Positions 44,879 to 55,682 of a DNA stretch of 64,000 bases are shown one piece after another. The position numbers and the translations under genes were made by a program. The notes under the pieces were generated by a model. The model was given only the letters and a program-made list of their open reading frames with translations, did no database searches and was not told the origin of the DNA. The first letter of the stretch is position 1. Every line of letters starts with the position of its first letter. This DNA is from Venturia oleaginea. Lineage: Eukaryota; Ascomycota; Dothideomycetes; Venturiales; Venturiaceae. The stretch spans positions 744,001-808,000 of the forward strand of contig JABMLP010000002.1 of the NCBI GenBank assembly GCA_013176395.1, in the 5' to 3' direction.

Positions 44879-46374
44879 ATGGCGAAAGATAGCGACGTGC
44901 CTCAGCCAGGGCCTGCGCGTCTGTCAAAAGGAGCTGGGCCAGACGAATGGCTGGAACAGGCAAAACAATGCAAGTACTTGCCGGAAGCTGATATGAAGCG
45001 ACTGTGTGAGATAGTCAAAGAATGTCTTATGGAAGGTGAGCACTACAATGATTGCACTTTTCTGTTTGTTGATATGCTGGAATTACTGCATTCCCGAGTT
45101 GGAGGGAACGGCTGGCGCATGTTGTTTATGATTGCTAATCTTCCCCTTCTCCAGAGTCAAACATACAACCTGTTCGAACACCCGTAACAGTCTGCGGCGA
45201 TATCCATGGCCAATTCTACGATCTTCTCGAGCTATTCCGGGTCGCTGGTGGCATGCCAGATGGGAAGCAACCCCACCCCTCTCCCACATCAAAGAAAGGC
45301 ATTTCTGCAGCCGACATTGAGCCTCCTACCACGATTACTGATCCAAAGGCGAAGCGAAAAATGAAGCGAAGGTTTCAGCAAGACGCAACATATACAGGAG
45401 GTCCAACAAGTCCTGGCACAGGTGAGGAGGAAGAGGAAGAGGAGGAGGAGGAGGAAGAACAAAGGGGCAGGAGCCGAAGTGTCAGTAATCGACGGAGCCT
45501 TTCCGGCGACGACAGTGAAGGCCCAGGCAGAAACGTGAGCAGCTCAGGAGGCAATGGACAGCAGAACTACGTCTTCTTGGGCGATTTCGTGGATCGAGGA
45601 TACTTCAGTCTCGAAACGTTTACGCTATTGATGTGTCTGAAGGCAAAGTAAGGCTCATTCTGGTTGCGAATACGTTGCAATCGATCTAACAAGTCCAAAG
45701 ATATCCCGATCGAGTCACGCTTGTCCGAGGCAATCACGAGTCGAGGCAAATTACTCAAGTCTATGGGTTCTATGAGGAATGCCAACAGAAATACGGAAAC
45801 GCCTCAGTTTGGAAAGCCTGTTGTCAAGTCTTTGATTTTCTCACTCTCGCGGCGGTCATCGACGGCAAAGTGCTCTGCGTACATGGTGGTCTCAGTCCAG
45901 AAATTCGTACCCTAGATCAAATCCGTGTGGTTGCCCGTGCACAGGAGATTCCCCACGAAGGAGCTTTCTGTGACCTGGTGTGGAGTGATCCCGAAGATGT
46001 GGATACATGGGCGATAAGTCCCAGAGGCGCTGGTTGGCTATTTGGTGACAAAGTCTCGGCAGAAGTATGGACCTGCCTCCTTTTTGTAATTCGACACATG
46101 CTAACTCTGACCTTAGTTCAATCACGTCAATGGCCTGCAACTGATAGCCCGTGCCCATCAGCTAGTCAATGAAGGCTACAAGTACCACTTCAAAGACAAG
46201 GATGTGGTCACCGTGTGGTCTGCTCCTAATTACTGTTACCGATGTGGAAACGTTGCCTCGATCATGAGCTTGGAGGAAGACCTAGAGCCCAAGTTCACGA
46301 TTTTCAGCGCTGTGCCCGACAATCGACGTGCAGTTCCAGCAGGGAGGGCAACTAGAGGAGAGTACTTTTTGTAA
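44879..46374 (+). CDS. PPG1: PP2A-like Ser/Thr phosphatase Ppg1
   Basis: Exons 44879-45035, 45155-45647, 45701-46064 and 46117-46374 give 423 residues. All metal-binding motifs of PPP phosphatases are present: GDIHGQ (~67), GDFVDRG (~195), GNHE, and later catalytic motifs including HGGLSP and ARAHQ. The protein ends in YFL, as PP2A-class catalytic subunits do, where carboxymethylation occurs. Between GDIHG and GDFVDRG there are about 128 residues, against ~28 in PP2A. The insertion carries a run of glutamates and an [12 protein letters not shown] stretch. Ppg1 orthologues are known to carry a longer insertion here. Ppg1 works with Far/STRIPAK-like complexes and in glycogen metabolism in yeast. 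Introns have CTAAT/CTAAC branch sites. Confidence 0.95.
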
Positions 46375-48529
46375 TGACTGGGTTGGACTGTGTGTACGAC
46401 CTTAATGTAGCTATTCTGGCAAAGTCATTGGGCGGTGTATGAGGGAAGGCTGGTACCGAGTGACCTTTTTGGCATAACCCTTGCTAGCATCTTGGTCCTG
46501 GCGTTGTTCAAACTGATAAACTCTGTACTATATATATGTGACCTGTACGAAATACCTTTGGGCTTGACCACGGTCGTTCACTCTCTTTGGAGTCGATTGT
46601 CCCTTCCTTGGGACTTTTCTTGGCATCCCAACTTCCACTTCAGCACAACTCGATTCCTTTTTTTTGGTCCAACAAGCGATGGTGAAGCTGGTTTCAATAT
46701 CCAGATGTGAATGGCATCTGCAGTGTTCGAAGCGCTGCAACGCAACCTGCCACTGCTGCGGACTACAAATGGATGTTCAATAAACACAAGGCAATGGTAG
46801 TGCGTGTTCGATGGCATTCTCGTCCTGAGTTACTAGTGTGAGATGCTGAACCTTGTCTGCAACGTTATCAAGTCAGCTAAGAGCTAAGACGAGCCGTCCC
46901 AGAGCCGAGTCGATCGAAACAACGTGCGGCGGACGATCGGTGGGTTTGACAGGTGAGGGAGAAATGCACCAAGCAGGACGCAATATGCATGTCGAAGAAG
47001 TTCGCTATTAATCTGCAAGGCCAAGGAACAGGCAGCCTTACACAATACACAAAGAAGCGCATCTTTAGTGTCTGGATAGAAAGCGTTTTAATCGGTACCT
47101 CCCTTCACCGCCTCAACCCGCCGTACTCCATGCAACTCTTCAAGCTTCAGTGCCAGCCCAGCCATCGTTGACACATGGGCAGCAGCGCTGCCATCTGCCA
47201 TCACTGTCAGCCATGCCGCGCTGGAGAAAGTCACAGACTGAGGTTGTACCAGTAGTTAGCTGCTACGTGTCGCGCGAACCCACCATCTGGACGCAGGAGT
47301 GGAAGCATGCATGCATGAAGATATGCCTTGTTCATCGCTAAATAACCTTAGCAGCGTTCCCGACGTCTTCTGAAGTTCCAGTGGCAATCGAGCTGTTCCT
47401 GATGCTCTATCGTGGTCCATTCATTTTTTCCCACTGGCAAAGGCGCTGCGAGAGCGGTCGAATTGATTGCCGACAAGCAACAAGCATCCAACACGACTTG
47501 CCGACGCCGACCACGTCCACGTCCACGTCCAAGGTGAAGCATCCAGGCTCAGGCTCAGGCTTCCCCTGTCGCAGTCGCCCACCGCCGCGAGGAATATATT
47601 CAAAGAAAGCAAATCAAGAAGCAGTCGCTTGCCGGTAAGCTGGGGTCTCCGCCACACCGCTCCGAGGACGTCACGGCTTTTAAACGACAACAACAACATC
47701 ATCAGACATCGCGTTGTATTCTTTGTTGCGCGTCGCTATGCGTTGTCCGCCCTCTTCAATTCTGCCACTCTCCTCACCACCGAAACTGTATGAATGACGT
47801 TTGCTTAGCACACTGCGGAGGTAATTCGAGACTGCTTGGTGCTTTCATTGGACATCAGCCATCCTTCAACCGCGAATGGGAGCGCGTGTGTGATTGCCGA
47901 ACTTCTTCACCCACTCAACAGGTACCAACTCACCAACTCACCAATTCGGACTCTTCCGTCAGCTCCAGAGCATAGTGGCCTAACCATTGTTCAACTCCAG
48001 CCCATTTGGCCGCCCATCGCGTTTTCTTTGGCATTACTGGGATACTCGACGGCATATTTTTGTACAATAGTCTCGTTCGTTGCACATACCCTTCGACAAG
48101 CTATCCCAGCTTCGTCTGTCATCTCATCGACTGCATTGGGTTCTCTCGTCTTCTCCTTTCAGTAACGGGCGGCTTGAATTGCTTTCTTGTCCTCTTTTGC
48201 TGGCATCTACCTAGCCGCTGCGGACCCTGTTGCCATATCGGTCCAGCCTTATTCGTTGAAGCTAGTGTTGGAGTGGCGCAACGGCCTCATCTCCGTCTGC
48301 GAAAATTAAAGACGTCTATCAAGTCAAATAAGGGAGGAAAGACAATTTTGGCGCGGCCGGTTTCTGCTCATTCGATGGTAAGCCTTTGCTGTCTCACTCA
48401 AACGTGAGCAACTTGTGGTGGACAAAGGGCGCGTTTTCATTGTTCAAAACGACGCGTTTGTGCCATTGTTAAGCTGTCTGAGTACTTCCCAAAACAGTGC
48501 CTTACTAACACCATTAAGGTCTTCTGGCA
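46375..48529. other. Intergenic spacer with a probable 5' UTR intron
   Basis: About 2.15 kb. Short simple repeats are seen, such as CGTCCA in triplicate near 47515 and GCATGCATGCATG near 47305. Near the right end, 48378-48518 has a GTAAGC donor, a TTACTAAC branch site and a TTAAG acceptor 11 bp before the ATG of the next gene, which fits a 141-nt intron in the 5' UTR. No other gene is supported. Confidence 0.5.
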
Positions 48530-50440
48530 ATGGCATCTTCAGATGTAGACCAGAAGTACTTAGGTCGCATTGCCTCCCATACTAAGGACGCCAACCCTCT
48601 CGTTTCAAAATCACTTTACCAGATTCTCGGTCTCTCCGTCATCCTCGCGCGCAAGCTGTTTCGAGCCCGGAAGCTTCGGAAGCTCGACACTTCGAGGGAC
48701 ACAAAGTCACTCCAGCTGTATCACCACATTATTTGGCTGTCTCGAGAAGGGCTTTCCATCCTGGAAATTTGCGTTCTCCCATACACCCAAAATGGAGAGC
48801 TGGGACCAGAATGTCAGGTCATCGCGGCCAAGCTCCGAGCCTCGTTCTACCATATCTTTTGTCTATTTCACAACAATCCACCCATCTCAACATCTATCGC
48901 AGCCAAAGGTTCAGCTTCAGCTACACCGACGCCATTGTCACCTCGACTGGACACCCCCAATCGACGCACGCAAAGCGGTAGTGGAGGATCCCAACGAGAC
49001 TCCACGCCTCCGAAAAGGAATTCGAAAGAGAAGAAGCCGTTGCTTCGCGATCCCATCGATTCAATAACATCTGATGCTTCATTCCTCACAAATCCTTATG
49101 CTGGGATGCAACCTGGTACATCTTCACCCGGTATAACGCCACAACTACCACCAGGTCTAGTGCCAATTCCACCCAAGCCATCCGCGTTTCTTTTGCCCGC
49201 GATCGACTTTATCCCTCTCACAAGCGCCCACTTTCGCGCCGCCACGATCACAGCCACGGCTTGCCTGCCAGGTGCGCATCCTCTACGGCTCTCGGTAGCA
49301 ATTGAGCATGCTGCATTTCTTTGGGATTGTGTTCACGACCACGAAGGTGCACGGACCATATCACGTCGAGCAATTCGTGCTCTGCAGGAGGGTGAGGAGG
49401 ATGAACATGTCACTGATGAGGCGTATGACGATGCAGTAGAGATGGTGGGTCAGCTTGGACGTACAATGCGAAAAAAGAGCTGGGAAGGAACACCACAAAC
49501 AGGTGCCGATTCCACGCCTTCGATTGGAAATCCATCACCAGCACCTCCGAAAAAGGTATCACCTCCACTGCCGCCAGTGTCGGCAGCACCACCGACTGTT
49601 CCGATTCCGGAGACACCACGTAAAGTCACCGTGCGGAGAAATCAAGACAATCCCCCTGGACTAGTTGGTGGCCCGGTGGGTGGAATACCCAAAATATCGC
49701 CAGAGAGTCGGACAAGAGAACGTCGCGCTGGCAAGAGCGACAGTTATAATTCTCACAGACCAAGCGGAAGTGGTGGACGCAGCACGAGAGAACAAGTCAC
49801 GCCGCGAGAATATTCGACGACAGCGAGGAAGAGCAACGAAATCACGCCTCTAAGTGTTCCAAGGAAGGACTCTCAACCATATCAGACTGTGCTCAGCCAG
49901 ACGCCACCAAGCTCACAACGACGTAGACCAACAGAGATGCCACCGATACCTCCTCCAAAGGACTACACCCGTACCACTGCACCAGGACCGACGCCTCCGC
50001 GGGCGGCAAAGCCTTCAAGCTCCACAGGAAGGCCCAGCAACGAAATCACTCCCACCCAACGCGTAACATCTCAACACACTACGCCAAAAAGCCAACCTTC
50101 ACGCGAGCGCAGACAAAGTACCAGTCGTGGATCTGGCCAAAAGGTTACCTATCCAAGACCTATGGACGATTCACCACCTCGTGCATCTGATCTTGATCTA
50201 TCCGGAGGTCCTGTACAAGCTGTGCAGCTAACCTATCAATCTTCCATCCTGCCCGCGATCCAAACAGGTGCACAGAGTCGTCAAAATGGTTATCATCAGA
50301 ACGGGCACCAGAATGGAAATGGCAACGGCGATGGAAATGGCGCTTCGTATGAGTACATTGGCAATCATGGTGATGGGGCTCAAGGCGGCTTCTATCCATC
50401 TGATGAAGATGGAGATCGTAGGAGGCTGACGAATAGGTGA
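48530..50440 (+). CDS. 14-3-3-like fungal protein with disordered C-terminus
   Basis: A single coding exon of 636 residues. The N-terminal helical half (KYLGRIASHTKDANPLVSKS, LGLSVILARKLFRARKLRKL, LYHHIIWLSREGLSILEI, AKLRASFYHIFCLFHN) and a later block (ALTACLPGAHPLRLSVA-type helices, EHAAFLWDCVHDHEGARTI) match a divergent 14-3-3-like family found in filamentous fungi. A Pro/Ser-rich insertion separates the two helical blocks. The C-terminal 300 residues are disordered and basic, ending in an Asn/Gly-rich tract (NGYHQNGHQNGNGNGDGNG). Phosphopeptide binding is possible but not shown by the residues seen. A 5' UTR intron is likely just upstream. Confidence 0.75.
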   Translation: MASSDVDQKYLGRIASHTKDANPLVSKSLYQILGLSVILARKLFRARKLRKLDTSRDTKSLQLYHHIIWLSREGLSILEICVLPYTQNGELGPECQVIAAKLRASFYHIFCLFHNNPPISTSIAAKGSASATPTPLSPRLDTPNRRTQSGSGGSQRDSTPPKRNSKEKKPLLRDPIDSITSDASFLTNPYAGMQPGTSSPGITPQLPPGLVPIPPKPSAFLLPAIDFIPLTSAHFRAATITATACLPGAHPLRLSVAIEHAAFLWDCVHDHEGARTISRRAIRALQEGEEDEHVTDEAYDDAVEMVGQLGRTMRKKSWEGTPQTGADSTPSIGNPSPAPPKKVSPPLPPVSAAPPTVPIPETPRKVTVRRNQDNPPGLVGGPVGGIPKISPESRTRERRAGKSDSYNSHRPSGSGGRSTREQVTPREYSTTARKSNEITPLSVPRKDSQPYQTVLSQTPPSSQRRRPTEMPPIPPPKDYTRTTAPGPTPPRAAKPSSSTGRPSNEITPTQRVTSQHTTPKSQPSRERRQSTSRGSGQKVTYPRPMDDSPPRASDLDLSGGPVQAVQLTYQSSILPAIQTGAQSRQNGYHQNGHQNGNGNGDGNGASYEYIGNHGDGAQGGFYPSDEDGDRRRLTNR

Positions 50441-51826
50441 CGGTTGCCTGGGCGAGGGCGGAAGGACGAGGATACGGGTGGCAATATCAGACCGCTATCG
50501 CCTAGGGCTACTACTGGGAGAAAGAAAGGGAGGAGAAAGAAAAGTCGAGGGTTTCGATGCTCGTTGATGTGATGAGAGTATGAAGGAAAGGAAGATGATG
50601 GAATATGATATGGCAGGTGGGACGATTAGGATGATGCTAATTAACAAGTGCGACACGACATGAGGCGTGACACTTGCGAAAGAAAAGAAAAACTTCTTTC
50701 GCTACTGAATTTCGACCTCGACTTATATAATTACACGATCGCCGACACGGTTTTGTTGCATGCACATACTCCTGGGAACACACTCTTGCGACAAAGTTAT
50801 GGAAAATGGAAGGGGGATTTGTTTTCTTTTTGGGGGTCAGTTGACCTCGCTTGCTTGCTTGCTTACTTGCTACTGATATACCTTTTCTTCCTCGTTAAGG
50901 TGCGCAAGATACCCCCTGTTTGCGTGAGAAAAAAGGAAGGATAATTGAACATCTTCCTTGCGTTTGTGGTGGCTTTTGGAACCTCTAGGTTTTGGGAGGG
51001 GTTTGTTTGTTCTCTCTCTTTCTCTTTCTCTGTTTAAATCTTTGTCGTTTGAGGAGAGGATATTTTTTTGAACGATATTTGGCACGGATTTTGTTTTGAT
51101 AGAGGGGTGTAGGGGGTGTAGGGATTAGAGGATTTTGTGGGGTATTGTTTAGAGTGGATGGGTGAGATGGTGGTGATGGTGGGAATATAATTTTTCGTCC
51201 GTAGTTCCTTAGATTTGCTTTGGGAGTGAGTGTGTGGTTGTGTTAAGGACTGGTCTGGTAGGATGAAGAAGCCTCAAGGATATGTCGCCAACAGATATTA
51301 CACGCTTTGCTTACTAACCTGTTCGTGCCGACGGGGTGAAAGAAACACACCGAGTATCTAAGAATCAAAGCAAGGCGCCGAGTCCACCATTATCGATCGC
51401 AATCATCGTTTGAGATAACAAGTAGAGAAGGATACATACGAAGTATACATGAGTCCAACATATAGTAGGAATCTATTTCTTTTTTCCACTTTTTTTTTCT
51501 ATACTCGCTTAGCTTTGGCTATCTTCATAGCATGCCATAGATTGAACCTAGGTATCTAGAGGAGGTAACATAATACAACCTTTTGTTGTTGCTAGCAGTA
51601 TGTCTAAAATCGGTAGTAAAGTTAGAACGCTACTATATAGCCCCTAGATTGCCTACGGTTCGGAACTGGAATAAAGGAGCTACGATAATAGATTTGTTAG
51701 ACTATTTATAAAGATAATATATAATATCCATCGTCTTTGACCTTGTAACTTCATGTCTTAGATAACTTCGTATTAAGAATCGATTCGAAGACGTAGTAGG
51801 AAATCTAGTGAGTCGACGAGACTAAC
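50441..51826. other. Intergenic spacer, T- and AT-rich
   Basis: This contains the 3' region of the 14-3-3-like gene, T-rich tracts and an AT-rich stretch from about 51360 that leads into the solo LTR. No gene is supported. Confidence 0.55.
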
Positions 51827-52465
51827 TGTTACGGGGAACTCGTTTCTCAACACAGTTGATTATGTCAAGACCTTCTTGACACCTGTGTCCTCTTGTTCTG
51901 GTCCGCGGGTTTGGGGTAAGGGCAATATCAGTCTGGAAGTACTTACCTCAAGTACCTTCCCTTGCTCAGGTTCTTTGGAGGCTCACTAGATCCTAGCCGT
52001 CCGATGTATCTCCCAATTCAATTGTCGTCTAACCGATTTGATCCTCAGATCAATCCTGAACGCTTGTCGGTTAGTATGAAGGTTGGGGGTGGGCTTGCTT
52101 CGTATGCATATGACTTGTGCTTGATTGTATCTAAGTAAAAGATCGTTACTGTAGTAGGTTGAAGAAGCTCCTATGTTAGAAACATAACATGAGATAACCA
52201 CGAAGAGAGAAAGGAAAGTCCGTCCAACGTCCTCCCTATATACCGTTCTGGTTCTGGGTGCCAAGGTGTATTCCCACACCTCTTGGCCTTTTCCCACATC
52301 TGTAAGTCTTGCCAAGACCTGTGGGAACTGTGGGAATATCACGTGACTCCTGCACGTACTATTCTCCTTTAGGACTGAATCCGTCGCACCAATAACTTCT
52401 TATCATCCAACCATTCTTTGCGAGTCCTGCCTTCCTGCTCTTCAGCCTTGAGGTGATCTGTAACA
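51827..52465. mobile_element. Solo LTR of a retrotransposon
   Basis: The 639-bp element begins TGTTACGGGG and ends CTGTAACA, so its ends form the 6-bp inverted repeat TGTTAC/GTAACA typical of LTRs. It is flanked by identical 5-bp sequences, CTAAC at 51822-51826 and CTAAC at 52466-52470, the expected target-site duplication. No gag or pol sequence and no second LTR lie nearby, so the internal part was probably lost by LTR-LTR recombination. Copia or gypsy origin cannot be decided from the LTR alone. Confidence 0.85.
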
Positions 52466-52654
52466 CTAACCCAGCCTTTTTGTTGATATCACTTAGAGTG
52501 ACAAGGGAATAACGTATACGTATAAATAAAGTATAAGAATTGAGTCCGATAAATAATATCTGAGTCGATACTAGTACAATTGATACGGATTCCCGAAGTC
52601 CAGCTTCGCCAAGAAATCACATGATAAGAACACTCTATTTTTGATTTTTCCATA

Positions 52655-52724
52655 ACGTAATTCACTAGCGAGCGGGCCACACCACCGAGCGGGCCACCGA
52701 ATCGATCATCTCATCTTTGCAAGC
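52655..52724 (+). repeat. Left terminal inverted repeat of the Fot1-like element
   Basis: 70 bp that pair with 53712-53781, with mismatches at positions 41 and 56 of the repeat. Beyond this an ACACCACCAC match continues after a short gap. Confidence 0.92.
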
Positions 52725-52775
52725 TTACACCACCACAACGCCTTTATTAATCAAGACTATCTATTATACAGAAGA

Positions 52776-53694
52776 TTATCGATATTTAGGGCAATCGCTC
52801 GCAGCATGGTCAAAGCCCTTACATGCAAAACAACTAGGTAAACCAAAGCAATTCCCTTGACTTGCACTACTTGATGACGAGGCTGTTGCAACAACTGTTT
52901 GCTGTATAGGAGCAACACTTGCCTGTATAGGCTGCTGTACAATATTCTCCATCAGGCCTTGTGCCTCTGCAACTGTAAGTGTTATTTTCTTTGAAATCTG
53001 CTTTTTTTTGACTGCTCTCTTCCTCTTTTGCCTCTCATTCGCTGCTCTCAATTTCTCATTCTCATCTGCCAACAGTCGCTTCAATTGCTGTAACCCACTC
53101 CCGATCGCCTGGCTGTAATTGAGGTGGCTTGCCCCGTCGATCTGAGGTAGTAACGACGCGTGAGGTGCTTGCAATACCCATTGCAAAGCCAGTCTCATCG
53201 AAGTTATAGATATCCTCCTCTTGGATGCCGTATTTCTGAATTGTATTACTCACAAGCCGAAACCAGGCTCCGATAAGCTCTGGATCTTCGCATTGAGCAC
53301 GCTGATAATCGTACTTGCGATTGAATCTCGATTGCAGGGTAGGCTGTTGCTTGATGAACCTGGCAGACCAGTTGATACCGATTGAGGCTGAGGGACCGAC
53401 GCGTTGTTGAAGCAGTAATTTCGCCGCATTCTGTACTGCACAGACTCGAGCAGGATAGCCTCGATTATCCATTGAGATAATCCATTGAGTTAAGACTTCT
53501 TCCTCTGTGGGAGTAAGTTTGTGGCTGTTTGCGCGCGTTTCGACGCGTGCAACGCGTCCAGAGAGGCGATATTTGAGGGTACTGTATGGTACATTATAAG
53601 CTAATGCAGCTTGGCAAATAGTTGTGATTTGGCTTTTTTGATAGGCTTGAAGAGCAAGAAGTAATCGGCCTTCTTGCTGGGCTTTAGAAGGCAT
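52776..53694 (-). pseudogene. Fot1/pogo transposase, deletion derivative
   Basis: The N-terminal frame (53694 to about 53080) encodes a psq-type helix-turn-helix (CQAALAYNVPYSTLKYRLSG), a CENP-B/Tc5-type DNA-binding domain (LTPTEEEVLTQWI...ARFIKQQP), and the first catalytic block of the DDE domain (IYNFDETGFAMG, then PGDREWVTAIEA). At about 53075-53095 the sequence jumps to the C-terminal coiled coil (ADENEKLRAANERQKRKR) in another frame, ending at 52776. The middle of the DDE domain with the second and third catalytic acids is missing, so it cannot be active. The C-terminus CFACKGFDHAASDC is a CX2CX4HX4C zinc knuckle. Confidence 0.9.
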
Positions 53695-53711
53695 GAGGTG
53701 GTGGTGTAGAG

Positions 53712-53781
53712 GCTTGCAAAGATGAAATGATCGATTCGGTAGCCCGCTCGGTGGTGTGGCCCGCTCGCTAGTGAATTACGT
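53712..53781 (-). repeat. Right terminal inverted repeat of the Fot1-like element
   Basis: Reverse complement of the left terminus with two differences, followed by the TA target duplicate at 53782-53783. Confidence 0.92.
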
Positions 53782-53783
53782 TA

Positions 53784-55682
53784 TATTATAGGAAAGTCAA
53801 CGTGACTCGTCCATAATCTTACTAAATATACTATCGTAAACAAACCACAACCAACCCCACGTTTCAGAAGCCGAGGCTAAATAGCAGCCTCGTATACAAT
53901 CTATACAAAAATATCATCCCAACACTCCAACAACCCACAAGTTTCCGTATCAAGAGAAAACAAATTTCGTATCAACCAATAACCTCTACAGAAATAACAT
54001 CAATCTCAATCTCAATCTCAATCCCTAATAACTCGCTACAACGTACCAAATCTCCCCCCCCCCCCCACAACATGGAACCATAACATCCAACATCGACAAA
54101 ACCAGAAACAAACGTCTCCTATAATAAAAAACAGAGCAAAGCAAAGAAAAACAATTACCCACTCACCGGAAAAAAATACCATACCAAAACACCCCCCTCA
54201 CATTAACGTCTTACAACCCCAGATTCTTCTCACAAGCAGGCCGTAGCAAAACCACACACTAAAAGACCCAAACGAAAATAACCCTCAAACACTATTTCCA
54301 CAACCACCTCCCCCTCCCATCTCACAACCCCCCAAAACCGGCCAATCCGAAAATGCGAAAAGATTACCAATAGATTCCCGATCCTCCCTTTCCCGTCGAA
54401 CTCCCACCGATGAGAAAGCAGACCTATATTTATCCAATGTTCTCAGCTGTATCCACGAAACCCAAACATCAGCCGAGCTCGATAAAGGGTATATATATGA
54501 ATACCGTGTAAATTGGAAAAATAAGATTGGCGTCAGAAATTCCGTCTATACTTGTTCCGAAGATCCTACCTGCAAAATATTGTCAGGTGCTTTATTAGTG
54601 CGTGCGTAGTTGGTGTCATGTTTTTCACCAACAAAAACTGTCAGTGCACACTCCTGTTGACACTAATCTGATTTTCCAATTTATGCGGTGGTGCAAATAG
54701 AGGCCAGGAGCCCTGTCATTGCCATTGCCCTTGACACAGTGCCTCGTCGTCAGTCTACACTGACATCCAACAAGCTCATTCACAATAATGTAAGCTACCT
54801 TCATAGGAAATTCACCTGCCCAAAAAGAAGACACAAGCCAGCAAGAAGCCGCTCCCAAATCGCACGAAACACTCCATAAACCAGGCTCAAAATATTGTAT
54901 TCTGCTCTTTTATTTGTGGTGTGCGTGGCAGACAGATACTCTCCTACTCGGTAATATATACTCCACCTCCCTCTCATATTCCCATCTCAGCAGATAGGGG
55001 GGAAAGAAGAAAAAGAGAGAAAAAGGAAAAAGAAGACAACCAACGCCATTCAAACAATGCAAACAAATGTCAAACTAAGCCCACACTAGAACGAAGGGAG
55101 AAAATCCAGAATCAACAGCCTTATTCCATTCCCATTCCCATTGCCGTTCACATTGCCGTTTCCATTCCGTTTCCATTCCGTCGTCCCAGCCTAGGGAAAA
55201 AATATGTTTGTACAGTGCCTCATGCGCCGCTGAGAAACGAAAAAAAGCAAGACAAAGAAAAACAAGAGCGACGAGCAGACAAAGTCTATCCATCGCAACG
55301 AGCACATTTTGACCCAACCCAGATATCGTATGGCAAAGACTCTCCACCCATTTTAGTAGAGTGGCCGAATGCCGTTCTCTCGAAAGATGAAAATCCTTTG
55401 TATCCCGTGCCATGAAACGAAGAAAGAAAAAAGGTAGGTAATGAAGCAATGCTCGCTCAAATGCCAAATGTTGAAGAAGCTGTACCGCGCGCCAAATGCA
55501 AAGGGGGTAGTTATCGTAGAAATACACGTAAGAAAAGAAATTCCAAGACCAGTAATGTAGCCCATCTAGAACTTTTGGTCCGGCCGTTGTCGTTGTCGTA
55601 ATTTTTTTTTGTTTCCGTAACATTATGGATGACGACTGTGGTCCATTTTACAGAACGATCACCCACACGCCTTCATTATTTT
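53784..55682. other. Intergenic spacer with low-complexity tracts
   Basis: This contains CAATCT triplicates (54001-54018), a run of 13 C at 54054-54066, purine-rich tracts near 55000 and CCATTC-like hexamers at about 55120-55180. It includes the 3' region of the large minus-strand gene. No gene is supported. Confidence 0.55.

Larger units (their letters stand above)
52655..53781 (-). mobile_element. Fot1/pogo-type DNA transposon, internally deleted
   Basis: The 1127-bp element is bounded by TA dinucleotides (52653-52654 and 53782-53783), the duplicated target of Tc1/mariner-pogo elements. Its 70-bp terminal inverted repeats are at 52655-52724 and 53712-53781 and differ at only two positions. 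Each starts ACGTAATTCACTAG and carries a GAGCGGGCCAC motif twice (52670-52680 and 52687-52697 at the left). Active Fot1 elements are near 1.9 kb, so this copy has lost the middle of its transposase. It lies 190 bp from the solo LTR. Confidence 0.92.
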
